From the NCBI GenBank assembly GCA_022316685.1, contig JAKJHU010000046.1:6981001-7045000 (forward strand): 64,000 bases of DNA. Reading direction: 5' to 3'. The position numbers and the translations under genes are program-made. The notes below the pieces were generated by a model that searched no databases, was not told where the DNA came from, and saw only the letters and a program-made list of their open reading frames with translations. Numbering within the stretch: the stretch's first letter is position 1; each line of letters begins with the position of its first letter. Positions 24,977-35,702 of the stretch are shown piece by piece. This stretch comes from Progne subis subis (taxonomy: Eukaryota; Chordata; Aves; Passeriformes; Hirundinidae).

Positions 24977-27900
24977 CTGCAATGAAAGAATCCTGCTTGG
25001 TACAGAACCACAGGCCACAGAGAGAGGAGGCTCAGGAATTCCAGCTGTGCTGTGTGGGAAAACAGCTGTGCCGTGTGTGCAGGAAAAGGCAGGTGTCCTG
25101 CTACCTCCCTGGGCCTCCTGCCTATAAACCTGCCCTGGTGGGACAGGGCCGGGCGAGGGCTCTGATCCCACTCCCTCACAGCCACAGGGGCTGCTGCCGT
25201 GAATAAGGCTCCTTGGCGATGGTTATCGCAGCCACTTCAAAAGAGTCAGGAGCTGCTGGAGCCCAGGAACCTCTGAACTTTTGTCTTTAGCAAAGCAAAT
25301 GTTTATTATGAGTCTACAAACACCGACACACAGCTTCCTCCTGCCCTGATCTTTCTTTAATTACACCCGGCAGCAAGAGGAGGGAGGCTGAATCCATCAG
25401 TGGCCCAAAAGCAAATGGAAAAAAATTACTAATTAAGCTAAAACTCAACATTAAAACACTCACCATTAAAACCAAACCAAAACCCTGTTTGTGAAGGCAA
25501 GAGTAGCCCTGTGCTGGCACCTCTCTGGAGAGCCCAGTCCCCTAAGGGGGCATGAAATGCTACTTAAAGAAAAAGCAGGCAGAGACACGTACCCATGATA
25601 TAACCTTGTGAGCTTGGAGAAATGGATGTGACTGAATGAAAAGGAGGAAATGACCTAAAATGGCCGAGATCCCAAGCGGGCTCTCCGGACACTGTGGCAT
25701 GGCTTAGGCCCTAGCCAGCCTCTTGCCAGAATAATAGAACTTCATTAAAAAATCTAGTGAAGATTGAGTTAAACTCAGGGGAAAGTCACAGACCAGATTC
25801 ATCTTGAGTGTGGTACTGTGATTAGTTTTCGGGTTTTTTAACTTTTATATTAAAGGCTAATGTGCCAGTAAAACATGTGCCTCCATGTCACAGTTACTAA
25901 AGCCAGACTCAGGCCAAAATGCTGGAATTTTTCAAAAGCCAAGGGACTTCAGTTTTGCCAAGCCAGGCACAGTCCCTATGTGCTAAAACCTCCTAAATAA
26001 TTATCTGCTTGAGCATGGTTTCTAAGGGAAGGGAAACTGCTTTTACTTCTTAGCTTCGTACACTCTTAACTGCTCGTGAAAGGAAAGTAAAAGCTACTCA
26101 GTTTTCCGTGTGGCTCCTCAAAACAAACAAGGTATTTGTACCTGCCTTCGCCCGATGTTAGCGAAATACATCAACTTGTGTTTATTAAGAGAGGGCGTTT
26201 TAAAACACCAGTTAACATTCTCCAAAAAAACTGCCTAAGTAATTTACCGACAATTACTTATCTTCTCCGCGTTAATTGGCTAAACAACATATGGGTTTAC
26301 AAAACAATTAGCGTGGAGTTTTAATAGGTGGTGTGTGAAAGACGGGCATAATTGATATAGGAACTGCATTAGAAGCTTTTAACGTTAGTGCTGCCTGAAC
26401 GAGCCCTCACGGATTCCAGCATGACTATTTGTCTTTTTAATCAAGGTGAAGAGGTTAAACAGCCTTTCAGATGACTTCTGCATACAACCTGGAATAGGCG
26501 AGCACGGGCGTAAGATAAGACAATTAAAATACTTAATTCTATAGAAACAGAAACATCTACGTACCTGCTTTAGACGCCTCCATTTGGCTCTGCGATTCTG
26601 AAACCAGGTTTTGACCTGAGCAACGACAACGAAAAAAGGTGCGGGGTAGTCTCGGAGCCAGTAAGTGCCTAGAGCCCTACCCAAGGCACAAGCAAAAAGC
26701 AAGAACCTGCCAAGCACCCCTTCCCTGCCGACCTGGAGCCGGCCACATTCCCGGGAGCGATGCACCGAGAGCAGCTGCACTGGAGCGGCCGGGAAGGGGG
26801 TGCGGTCCCCCGGGGCGGGGGCACAGCCTCACCTGCCTCTCGCTGAGCTGCAGCATCTTGGCCAGGCGCTTCCTCTCCGGTGGGGAGAGGTATTTCTGCG
26901 TCTCGAACTTCTTCTCCAACTCAATGGTCTGGTCGTTGGAGAAGCGGACCTGGCCCCCCTTTCTCTTGTGCAGCGGCCGCTGGATGAAGGGGCTCCACAG
27001 CAGCGGCTTCCCTACAAAGAGAGGCACAGGAGGGTCACGGGCCGGCCTGCGGACACGCGTGACTGGGGAGCCCCGGCCCCGCCGTGCCCAGGCCTGGTAG
27101 CGCGCCGGGTCCAGGGCTCGCTAATTTCCTTCGACTGGTTTTATTTCTCCCAGTTCCTACTCTGATCTTTCCCCTCACTGATTTTTTTCCCCTCCGCCAA
27201 ACAGAGAGACCAGTTAAAGTCACTCTACAGGCTTTGGCAACATTTCCGTCAATGTGTTTCCTGTTGGTCTATCTCTCACAGAAAGAGGCAAAAAAAAAAA
27301 AAAAAAAAAAAAGACCTTTGCTTCCTTCTGCTCTTTCACCGCGATGCCCTAAAGAAACTGTCTCCCTTTCTCTGAGCCTGTGCTCCGGTCCCTGCGGGGA
27401 CATCGCGGGGCTGGGCAGGGATGATGCGCCAACAGGAGGGCACTAGGGGCTTCTAGGAAGAAGGGCCCCCATGTCCCCCACCCTCGGCTGGGGGTTTGCC
27501 CTCCAGAGGCCGCGGGTGCCTGCCAGGCTCAGCCCCGGGCCGGGCGAGGGGGTGCAGGCAGCGACACGCCGGGGAACCAGCCCCGCTGCGGAGCCGCGGC
27601 CCGGGGCAGGAGCTCCGGTCAGCGCTACTGAGTCACGCTGTTTGTCTTTCTGCCTGCACCCTTTGCAATTTGCTGCATTGTTTTCGAGATTTTGCTTGCG
27701 TCAGGCTTTAGTAATTCTGGTGCAAAACAGACTCAAAAAATAGGAAGCAACTGGTTATTTTAGCTGTCATAAAGTCACATCCCACACAGAGGAAATGAAC
27801 AATATCAGAAAAACGGATCCCGGCTATCAGAAGTCGAGTGTTTCCTGAATTTGTCTGTATTGAGGATGTCGATAAAGTAATCAGCAATGTGCACGACTCC

Positions 27901-28960
27901 CGGGGAAGAGCCTGCTTCAGGCGGCCAGGAAAACACTTAACAGCTTCTGAAACCAGATTTACTCCTATCGAGAGCTCAAGGTTTCCTGTATGAACGGAAA
28001 GGGTCAGCCTCTTTCACTGCACAAAAGTGGTGAGTCAGGTCCAGTTTTGCAATCGCTAAGAACAAGTGCTGCAGCCCGGGCACGGGGCTCAGCCCCCGCA
28101 GAGGGGTCGCTTCCCCCGGCCAAGGGCACGAAGCAGTCGCCCGGCCCGAGCCGACCCGCGGAGGAACCTCGGGGGCCCCAGCGAGCGGAGCCGGCCTCCC
28201 GAGTGTTTTTCAAGTCGTACTCAGGAAAGACTGAGATCTGCCATGCGATCTCCAAGCACAATTAAAACTCCCCACCAAAACCACACGCGACATTACTAAG
28301 GACACTCTCAGAGTCACTCGGTTTGAAGGAAAACAAATCTGAGTCACCGCGGCCGCGCACTGTGGTCTCGCTGTCAGACCCGGAGCGCGGCACGTCTTTA
28401 ATTTACTGTAAATCAGACGGGGGCCGGAGGGAGCCGGGGCAACACAGAGAAGCGGCGGGGCGGGTAGGAAAGGGGACAGCTTTCGGGCACTTCCCATTTA
28501 GCACTGCCCCGACGGCGGGACGGGGACGGAACGAGAGCTGGGCGGCAGCCGCGGAGAGCGGAGGGGAAGGACATGGCTTACCCAGGGGGTCCTGCCGGAT
28601 CAGGGCGTGCGCGTAGTCGCCGACGGCGCGGGGGAAGGAGTAGAGGGGCCCGGCGTAGGCGCCGGTGCCGTAGGTAGCGGCGAGGTGGTGGGAGAAGGCC
28701 GGGTGGACGGGGGTCGGCTCGTAGATGGGGGTCCGGTACGGGGACACCAGGCTGGTGAAGGAGGAGTTGGGCGACGGCAGCGTCGGCGGCGGCGGGGCGG
28801 GCAGGGAGTGGGGGGCCGGGGCGGCGGCGGGGCCGCGGCCCAGGATGTCCTCGATGTAGAAGGGCGTGGGGTGCGCGGGCTGGAGCAGCGGCGTGGGCGC
28901 GTACAGCGGGACGCCGACGCCCAGGGCCGCCGGCGCCGCGCCCGGCGGCTGGTACTGCAT
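24743..28960 (-). CDS. HHEX: HHEX, haematopoietically expressed homeobox protein (complete, 4 exons)
   Basis: Coding exons on the minus strand are 28960-28582, 27011-26833, 26615-26565 and 24976-24743 (379+179+51+234 nt = 280 residues plus TAA). The family is a nuclear homeodomain repressor of endoderm, liver, thyroid, endothelium and blood progenitors that recruits Groucho/TLE. Visible parts are a proline/alanine-rich N-terminal repression region (about 1-137), an eh1-like motif FYIEDIL at 34-40, a homeodomain at about 142-201 with WFQNRR at 190-195, and an acidic serine-rich tail with SDDSDQEVDIEGDK. All introns are GT-AG and the phases (1, 0, 0) agree. The length is close to the roughly 270 residues of human HHEX. 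The ATG at 28960 is the first in-frame ATG although the frame stays open 136 codons further upstream; it has G at -3. KIF11 lies about 19 kb upstream on the same strand, as in other amniotes. Identification rests on recalled family sequence. Confidence 0.97.
24977..26564 (-). other. HHEX: HHEX intron 3, with a conserved-looking core at 26130-26450
   Basis: A 1.59-kb phase 0 intron. The part nearest exon 3 (about 26130-26450) is unique and AT-rich, with many TAAT/ATTA homeodomain cores (for example the ACAATTACTTATCTT region) and a TTATC (GATA) core, and no simple repeat. Such texture is typical of intronic enhancers of developmental genes; this is inference only. The remainder shows nothing recognisable. 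Confidence 0.45.
26565..26615 (-). CDS. HHEX: HHEX exon 3: homeodomain recognition helix
   Basis: A 51-nt, 17-codon exon encoding residues 187-203, VKTWFQNRRAKWRRLKQ. This is the DNA-contacting third helix with the invariant W, F, N and R residues. Acceptor GCTCAG/GTC, donor CAG/GTACGT, phase 0 on both sides. Skipping it would keep frame but delete the recognition helix. Confidence 0.97.
26833..27011 (-). CDS. HHEX: HHEX exon 2: homeodomain arm, helix 1 and helix 2
   Basis: Residues 127-186, from the split Gly codon to SERQ. It contains the basic N-terminal arm (HKRKGGQVRFSNDQ), helix 1 (TIELEKKFE) and helix 2 (PPERKRLAKML). Acceptor TTTGTAG/GG lies at 27012 and donor CAG/GTGAGG at 26832. 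The intron cut just before the recognition helix is the position expected for HHEX. Confidence 0.97.
27012..28581 (-). other. HHEX: HHEX intron 1, with regulatory-looking sequence
   Basis: A 1.57-kb phase 1 intron. It has a plus-strand A run of about 25 bases at 27289-27312, a GC-rich section at 27400-27620, and unique sequence at 27620-27900 with a GATAA core at 27871-27875 next to TAAT motifs. First-intron enhancers are known for mammalian Hhex; whether this is the homologous element cannot be judged here. Confidence 0.4.
28582..28960 (-). CDS. HHEX: HHEX exon 1: N-terminal proline-rich repression domain
   Basis: Residues 1-126 plus the first base of Gly127. It starts MQYQPPGAAP and carries the eh1-like FYIEDIL motif used by this family to bind Groucho/TLE. 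It ends in the conserved block HALIRQDPLG, followed by donor G/GTAAGC at 28581. The sequence is very GC-rich and sits inside the promoter CpG island, so long spurious frames overlap it on both strands. Confidence 0.96.
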
Positions 28961-29260
28961 GGCGCGGTGGCCGCCCGCGCACCCCCGCGCCCCCGGCCGC
29001 CCCTGCGGAAAGCCGGCCCCGACCGCGGCGGCTGGGTGCTGGCACCGCCGCCGCGGGTTTCTCTGGGCTCGGGTTACCCTTCGATAGGTTTCTATTGGCG
29101 CTGGGCGGAGCCCGCGTGGTCTCTGTCCCCTTCCTGCCACGGCGCCGTCTGGCCAATGAGCCCGGCCAGGGAAGGGGGAAACCACCCCCCGCCGGCAAAC
29201 GCTCCCCCCCGCCTCCCCGAGCGAGCGCCCCGCGGCGCCAATCGACCGGCGCGGGGAGCC
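28961..29260 (-). promoter_or_regulatory. HHEX: HHEX 5' UTR and proximal promoter
   Basis: GC-rich sequence directly upstream of the HHEX ATG. On the transcript strand a CCAAT box lies at 29098-29094, about 135 bases above the ATG. Two more CCAAT cores sit on the plus strand at 29153-29157 and 29238-29242. A GATA core lies at about 29082-29086. No TATA box is visible, consistent with a CpG-island promoter. The transcription start itself cannot be placed. Confidence 0.65.
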
Positions 29261-30115
29261 CGCGACAGCGGGGCGCGATCTGCCGCCCGCCGGGCCCCGA
29301 CGGCGCGGGGGGCCCGGAGCCTCCCGCGGCGGTTCCCGCTCCTCCGCCCGCGCACGGCGCGGCGTCACCCGCTTCTCGGGCTAACCCCTGCGGCGTGGCC
29401 CTGGCGCCGGCCGAGGGAGGGGGCGAGAAGCGCCCTCCGCCCGGCCCGGGGACCTCTCGTTTGGAACAGTCCACGCGGGCGCTCCGCCTGACTGCGCGGA
29501 CCGGGAACGAGTGGAGGGAGTGCGTGGGCGGCGGGGCCGCACGGGCTCCCGCCCGTGCCCAGGACAGGGCCCCTAGCGCGGCGCGGCGGAGCAGGAAGTC
29601 GCGCCGCGCTGCTCGCTCCCGCCTGGCTCCGACGGCCGGCACCGGGGGGCGATGGGGCGGCCGGGGGCCGCGCGGGGCTGGGGACCCAGTGCCCGACAGC
29701 CCGGGCAGGGAAAGCGGCGCGTCGGCCCGAGCAGCGCCACCTGGGCTCCGTCGGTTACGTTTTCAAGATCCCGCCGGGTGATTCTCCCTGCTCGCAGCCC
29801 CCAGCGGGAGACGCGCGCTCCATCCGCGCCGCCGACTGCGCTCCGCGGGGCCGCCCCTCGGCAGCACCGCTGTCGGCCGGACTTGGGCGAGGGGTACTGG
29901 GAGGTGTTAGGAAGGGGCAGCGACCCCCGCTCTGCCCGCGCTCCTCGAGCACCCGGGGCCTCGCTGGCGCAGCCTCTCCCTCTCCGTGCGAGCGGAGACG
30001 GCAGGTGCACCCTGCGTGTCCGCGGACCCCGCCGTGCCCCGTCTCCCTCACACGCCCCCGTGCTGACAGCGAGCACGGAAAGCTGTTAAGGAATAGCAGG
30101 TGCTGCTATATGTCC

Positions 30116-30118
<3 letters not shown>

Positions 30119-30156
<38 letters not shown>
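30119..30156 (+). repeat. Poly(T) run, 38 bases, at the CpG island edge
   Basis: An uninterrupted T run (A on the HHEX-sense strand), followed after TACCCTTAATA by an A-rich run. It marks an abrupt change from CpG island to AT-rich DNA. A homopolymer this long is prone to length error in sequencing. Confidence 0.95.
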
Positions 30157-30162
<6 letters not shown>

Positions 30163-31790
30163 AATAAAAAAAAAAAGAAAAAAGGTCTTCAGTTCAAACC
30201 CACGAAGATCTTAATAACTAAGAGGCTCAGAGCAAGACGAAGAGGTGTTGGTGAAATGAAAAACAACAAAAAATATATATTTTAATAATATAGAGAGGTT
30301 GGGTTTTCTTTTTCTTTACGTTGTTAACAAATGCCAAAACTCACCTTTAAAGTGTGGTCTTGTGTCTTGTAAATATCAGGTACACGTAAAGCGAGCTGAC
30401 AGTTTTGATTATTTTTTCTCTGTGTTCAGTCTCCCAGGCATTGCTCTTTCCAAGGGGTTTAGTTAATGTTTTCATCTGGAAGTGTTGGATTTGCAGCTTG
30501 ATTTACTTAATAAATGTACAGTAAACCGATGACCCGTTGCCCTCTGGAATAACGACGTGCATGATACGAGGCAGCAGAATGGAGGGCCCCCACAATACTT
30601 TACAAGCTGTCGATTCAAAATCTTGAGAAGAAGGTTATGCGAAAAGGGGAAAAAAAAAAGTTTTGCTCTATTATTGGAAAACAAATAAATAGAGGAAGAG
30701 ATTATTCCTTTCTGACTTTTATACAAGCAATAGGCCTTGTTAAAAGGAAGTTTTAATGACACACTTATTACATTCCACTACCACTGCATAATCCCTAACA
30801 AGAAAAATGAAGCACTTAATTTTGCAGTTCCACAGAACCGCCCCTTTCAAATTCAATTGTTAGACCTCAGCCTTCCTCTTTCCACGGGTTGGAGACTATT
30901 AAATCCGCATTCATGAAATGTCACATTTATTGAACTACATAATTTTTTAATATCACTAGTGCAGGTTTTATAGTTGATTTTATTGTTTTTATGGCCATTC
31001 GGGGCTCTAAAACCCGGATTTTTTCAATGTTGTCCTTATAATTTTTTTCACACAGTCAGAACTAATAAAATAGAACAGTTGTGACTTTTTAATGCAAGGG
31101 GTCTCGGAGTTTCAATATTTTCACTCTGCTGGATACTAAAACCAATAAAAATACATGAGATTTTAATTATTTTCTGGATTAAATAAAACCTTTTCCTTTT
31201 CGCTTGGAACATACATTTTGTTTGTAGTTTCCGTCGTGAGGGAGATAATGCAACTTCGGACAAAATACATTATTACCAATATTGTTGGAATGAATACACT
31301 TTTGACCGGATTTTACAGTCTAACGGGCATTTAAAGTAAGGTGCTGTAGAACAGGGCAACCAAGACAGTGCTTGAGTATTTCCATTATTTCTTCCCCAGT
31401 TTCCCTCTGGAAAGCTCTCCAGTTTATCTGGAAAACCCTGAGCGGGGTGGGGGAGTAGGGGGCGAATATAGAGAAGCCTTGGGAGGGAGAGAAAATATAC
31501 GCCTTCCCCGATTAAAAAAAAAATGAATGCTTTCATATTAATTTTCTTGGTATGCACTTGAAACACCACCAAGTTTTCCTGCTAATCTGGGATTTCTGAA
31601 GGGCGGCAGGGCGGGATGCGTGCATCCCCGCACTGGCACGGTCTCAGCCCGAAGGGATCGGCTGGAGAACTCATTATTTCGTGTAATAACTTCGGGGCCC
31701 TGTCTTCCCCTTCACTTTCCGTGAAATCACCCGCCTTCGAGGACTTCTGAGTTCAAGTAAAAAAGAAATAATAATAAAAACCAAGCCCCC
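30157..31790. other. AT-rich intergenic DNA between the two upstream CpG islands
   Basis: No gene or repeat family recognised. Unique AT-rich sequence with TAAT-type homeodomain cores, especially at 30840-31270 and on to about 31560. It lies 1.2-2.8 kb upstream of HHEX and could be regulatory; that is inference from texture and position. Confidence 0.4.
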
Positions 31791-32480
31791 CCTCTCAGCA
31801 GGCGGCCCCGCTGCCAGCCCCGACGGCGGTGCCGGGCGGGACCCGCGCTCCGCCGCTGCCGCCGGGGCGCGCCCGGGGAGCGGCTCGGGCCGGAGGAAGC
31901 CGGGGCCGGTGCGCTGCTTCGCCCGTCCCCGCAGGTCGGGGGCTGGCGGGCAGGGCTCGCACGGGCTCCCCGGGGGAAGCAGCGGGGTCCCGGCCGGCCC
32001 AGGAGCGATGTCGCCGCGCTGTCCTCGCAGGACGGCGCAGCCGGGGCCGTGCTGCGGGCCTGGCCCAGCCTTCGCTCATCGGCGGCCCCGAGCCGATTTC
32101 CCTCCCCTTCCAGCCCCTGTCCCGCGGGGAGCCCCGGGCGGCTTTCCCCGAGGCCGGCGCTCCGCAGGTGCCTGGAGCGGCCACGGGGAAGCCTTTGCCG
32201 GAGGAAGCGGCACGCACGGGCTCCGCTGGGGCTCTGGAGCCTCCCGCCGGCCGTCCCGGTGCTGCGGGGGTCGGCAGCTCCGGCAGCCGCTCCGGGGCCC
32301 GGCTGCGGGTGGTCGGATCCCCCTCCGGCCCAGCCCCGGGGCGGGGCCGCAGCCCCGCTTTAATTTCGCGTTTATTGTCACCGTACTCGTGAGCGGCTCT
32401 TACGGTAACGCGAAACACCTGGACGGCGGCACCGCGGGCGCGCACGGCGGGCGCGGGCACGGGCGGGTGAGGCGGAGGGC
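31790..32480. promoter_or_regulatory. Second upstream CpG island, about 3 kb from HHEX
   Basis: A CpG-dense block separated from the HHEX promoter island by 1.6 kb of AT-rich DNA. Long frames on both strands (up to about 220 codons) have low-complexity Arg/Pro/Ala/Gly composition and look like GC artefacts. No exon or known protein is seen. It may be an alternative promoter or a CpG-rich regulatory element. Confidence 0.6.
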
Positions 32481-32639
32481 GCTGAGCTGTGCTGGCCTGT
32501 CCTCGTGCCCGTGTGTTAAAATAAAAAAAGTATAATTAAAAAAAAAATCAAACCCACAATCCCCCCCACAATGTCAGAAAATCAGGAAATGAAAGCTTCC
32601 AAATGCAGCGACACACGCCAGGCGGTATTTCCACCGCAC

Positions 32640-32740
32640 CCATGATTATCTGTGATAAACGCCCCGATAAACAGAATATTCCTGATCCCTGAGGTGATTA
32701 TATCGGGCAATACATAAACCGGTCAGCGATTTATAGGTGA
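32640..32740. promoter_or_regulatory. GATA/forkhead motif cluster, candidate HHEX enhancer
   Basis: Three GATA cores lie within 25 bases: TTATC at 32646-32650, GATAA at 32654-32658 and GATAA at 32666-32670. The last overlaps a forkhead-type TAAACA (32668-32673) within the 11-mer CGATAAACAGA. The element is about 3.7 kb upstream of the HHEX ATG. GATA and FOXA factors are established regulators of Hhex in endoderm and liver; activity of this element is inference. Confidence 0.45.
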
Positions 32741-33910
32741 GTGTCTGGAATCACAGAACACTTTCCTTTGCCTCACGGATTGTTGTACCTAGCCGGTTTC
32801 TGCTCTCCAGGCTGGGATTTTCACCCACGATCGCACCCTCTGTGACTTTGGCAGAGTTACACCAGAGATGGATCATTCCTAGCTGCAATAACTGCGTTTG
32901 GCTGTACAGAATTAGTGAGCAAATCATCAAAACTCCATCTTTTTAACAGCTGGAGCAGGCTACCAGCAGCGTCATCCCCTCACTTTACAGGGCACTTTCC
33001 AAGAGGATCCAGCCCACAGCCATTCCACCCCTTCCCAGTGCTGAAAATATTTCAAGACTCTTCCAGGAGAGGTGAGGCCACAGCCTTGAACACCTTCCAA
33101 GGAGGAAATAGGAGGGAGTTCACCTCTCTGATTTTCCTAGCATCGTGAAAGCCAGACTGCTCCAGACAGAGGCACTGCATATTGCAGGGTGATGTCAGTA
33201 GGTGCTGCCTTCTTCCAGATAGCTCATCTGTTAGATATTCACTTCTTACAACTTCCTCCTCTTCACCATCATGATTTAATAAATGAGTTACAACTGTTTG
33301 TTGCAGTTAAGGCAAGTCTATTACATTAAGGCAAGTCAGTCTTAAAGGAATTCATTAGATATAGCAGAACAAGACAAATCTTGGTCTAAAAAGGGGTGGA
33401 CAACATGTAAACTATTATTCTAGGCAGAGCTAGCAGGAATTTATCGGGTTTTTGTTCTACCTCACTATGATTTTGCCAAATTTAAATCATCCAAGTGAAA
33501 AAAATTCTGTTCTGAGGGAATCTCCATCATGCTGAGCAAGTTTAAGGTTTCAGCAAAATGTGTTCAGCCGTTTCTGAGCACTGGGAAGCAGATTTTTTTT
33601 CCCCTGACATTTAGACATCCTTGCCTTGCCCTGAAAACCTGCAGAGCCCCATCACAAGGAAAACTTCAACAGATTAAAGCAACAGCCAAAAAGTCAGCCA
33701 GGGATTGTCCCTTCAGTTCCTCCTTTGCTCTTTTACTTGGAGTTCTGGTTTAGAGTCGGGCAAAATAAAGATCCCAAATCTCTGCAGAGAGACACAGACA
33801 GGTCAGGAATGTTTAAGCAATTCATTAATGTTAAATGAATATTTGTGGGTATCAGAGATGTGCTGCCACCAGCAAGGGCACTTTTCACCTATGCTCTAGT
33901 CACTGGCTCT

Positions 33911-33917
33911 GGGGGGG

Positions 33918-33962
<45 letters not shown>
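33911..33962 (+). repeat. G7 followed by A45 homopolymer
   Basis: Seven G (33911-33917) followed by 45 uninterrupted A (33918-33962). No retroposed gene or SINE body was recognised immediately 5' of it, so this is not an obvious retrocopy tail. Its exact length is unreliable. Confidence 0.95.
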
Positions 33963-33967
<5 letters not shown>

Positions 33968-35619
33968 CTGCAGAAAAGTTTTAATGGTGCTTTTGAGTCT
34001 TGTCAAGGATTTCCAAGGCAGCACATGCCAGACCCTCTGGGGAACACATTGTTAAGGTGCTTCCATTTCCTGTAGCCCCCAATATCATTAATATCTCTTC
34101 TGGGATTCCTTGACTTGCAAAGTGGAGTATGCAACATTTATAGCTCTGTGGTAAAAGGAGGGAACACATGGCCCCACATTATAAACACAGTTTAATACCA
34201 CTTTTTTTCTGGACTGGGCTGTCTTAGTGATTATCGTGATACAGTATCTCTAAACAAGTTTAATTCATCTGAAATGTGACATAATTCACCAGAGCTTTCT
34301 TCTGGATTGCAAAGAGGCATCTTATGAAAATACATAGATTGTAATGTTTTTTGAAATGCACTTTTCTGACCCTTCCTTGGTCTGAAAACATTCTTATCTT
34401 ACCATTAGGAGAATGCAGTGAACAATGCTATGAAAAACAAAACAATATATTGTTCCTTATAGACTCATATTTCCTATATATCTGCCACCAAAAACATGAG
34501 CCATTCTGGATCCTGCCTATAAGTGCGACTGAAAGCTGCTTGTTTAATTATATTTATTTGGGGTGATGGCAACGGTAACATGTTAAAACTTCTCTATATT
34601 TTTATGTGTTGGCTACACACATAAAGATTACGCCCAAAACCATATATAATTCCCAGGGGCTAGATTGCCTCTCACATCTTGCACAATCATTTACGTAAGT
34701 GCAAACTGAATCTAAAATGCTGCTAACACAGACTGCTGGCTACTGTACACCCACTCTGTGTTGATATAAATGACTATAACAAGACAATGGAGAATCTGCC
34801 TAAACTACAGTGATGACAAAACTTTTTTTTCCCTTTTTTTTTTTTTTTTTTTTAAAACAGAGCAATCAGAACACAAATGTTATATGTTTCAAAGAGGACT
34901 TGTGCAGCAAGTTTTTTCACAGTAACAGTTCCTGTGAGTCCAAAGTACACACAGCTAAATTTGATGTCAGTGGGAATTAGGTATGAATAGGGAGTGTTAC
35001 TTAGTTATTTTTGTTAATGTTTTCCAGAGCTTACACATTCAGTCTACATTTTTTAGCAAACTTTATCATTTTGGCATCATAAAATCAATCCCTGGATAGT
35101 TTTTTTCTATATGGAGCAGACACACACATGCAGTTGCTGTTTAACAGTCAAATACAGAAGCTTACAATAACCATCTAGCTAACTATTAATGGTCGTTTAA
35201 CAGTGGGGTTAGAAGGATGGATCTGAAATCTGTCTTCATCTGAAAAATGGATAGCTCAAGTGCAGAAACACTTCAAAAGGCTTTATTTTCACAGGTAGAA
35301 CCCAAAATACTTGGGTAGAACTGGCTCTAGAAGGCTGGGGGAATTGCCTTAGAGAAGAATTCAGAATTCCTGCAGTGGATTTGGAGTCCGTTGAAGCTGA
35401 TGATTTTCATAGGCAAATAGTTTATTTTTCGTGACAGACTGAGAGAATATGCCTCGATGGTTGCACAGAAAAATATCTCATAAAATACAATATTAAATAG
35501 CAGAAAGGAGAGGAAGAATATTTTTTCCCTAAGGCAGATATCTCCCCTTCTTGCTCCTGCCCCTGAGCTGAGGTGTCCCTGTAATGGAAACTGCTTAGCC
35601 CAGAAACATCTACCAAAAC

Positions 35620-35702
35620 CCGGCAGCATCAGCCACAGAGAGTACCCAGCCTCGAGTCTCTGAGTCCAGAGACCTCATCCTTTCCACTACACTGCTAGTT
35701 CG
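35620..35702 (-). mobile_element. MIR-like SINE, tRNA-related head
   Basis: The reverse complement reads GCAGTGTAGTGGAAAGGATG, then GGTCTCTGGACTCAGA, then GCTGGGTACTC. This lines up with the tRNA-derived head of MIR (AGTGGTTAAGAGC, GGACTCTGGAGCCAGA, CTGGGTTCGAATC). Diverged, about 80 bases. Confidence 0.55.

Larger units (their letters stand above)
28330..30110. promoter_or_regulatory. CpG island over HHEX exon 1 and promoter
   Basis: Dense CpG and high GC from inside intron 1 through exon 1 to the T run at 30119. Stop-poor GC-rich sequence here creates several spurious frames of 150-350 codons on both strands. The upstream half (29260-30110) shows no gene of its own. Confidence 0.8.

Noticed and set aside
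28578..29642. A 354-codon minus-strand frame and a 294-codon plus-strand frame (28607-29491) over HHEX exon 1
   Set aside because: Both overlap the true HHEX exon in a CpG island, have Arg/Pro/Ala/Gly low-complexity composition, and contain no domain. They are GC shadows.
31795..32535. Frames of 187-221 codons on both strands in the upstream CpG island
   Set aside because: Same GC-driven openness in several frames, with no recognisable protein or splice structure.
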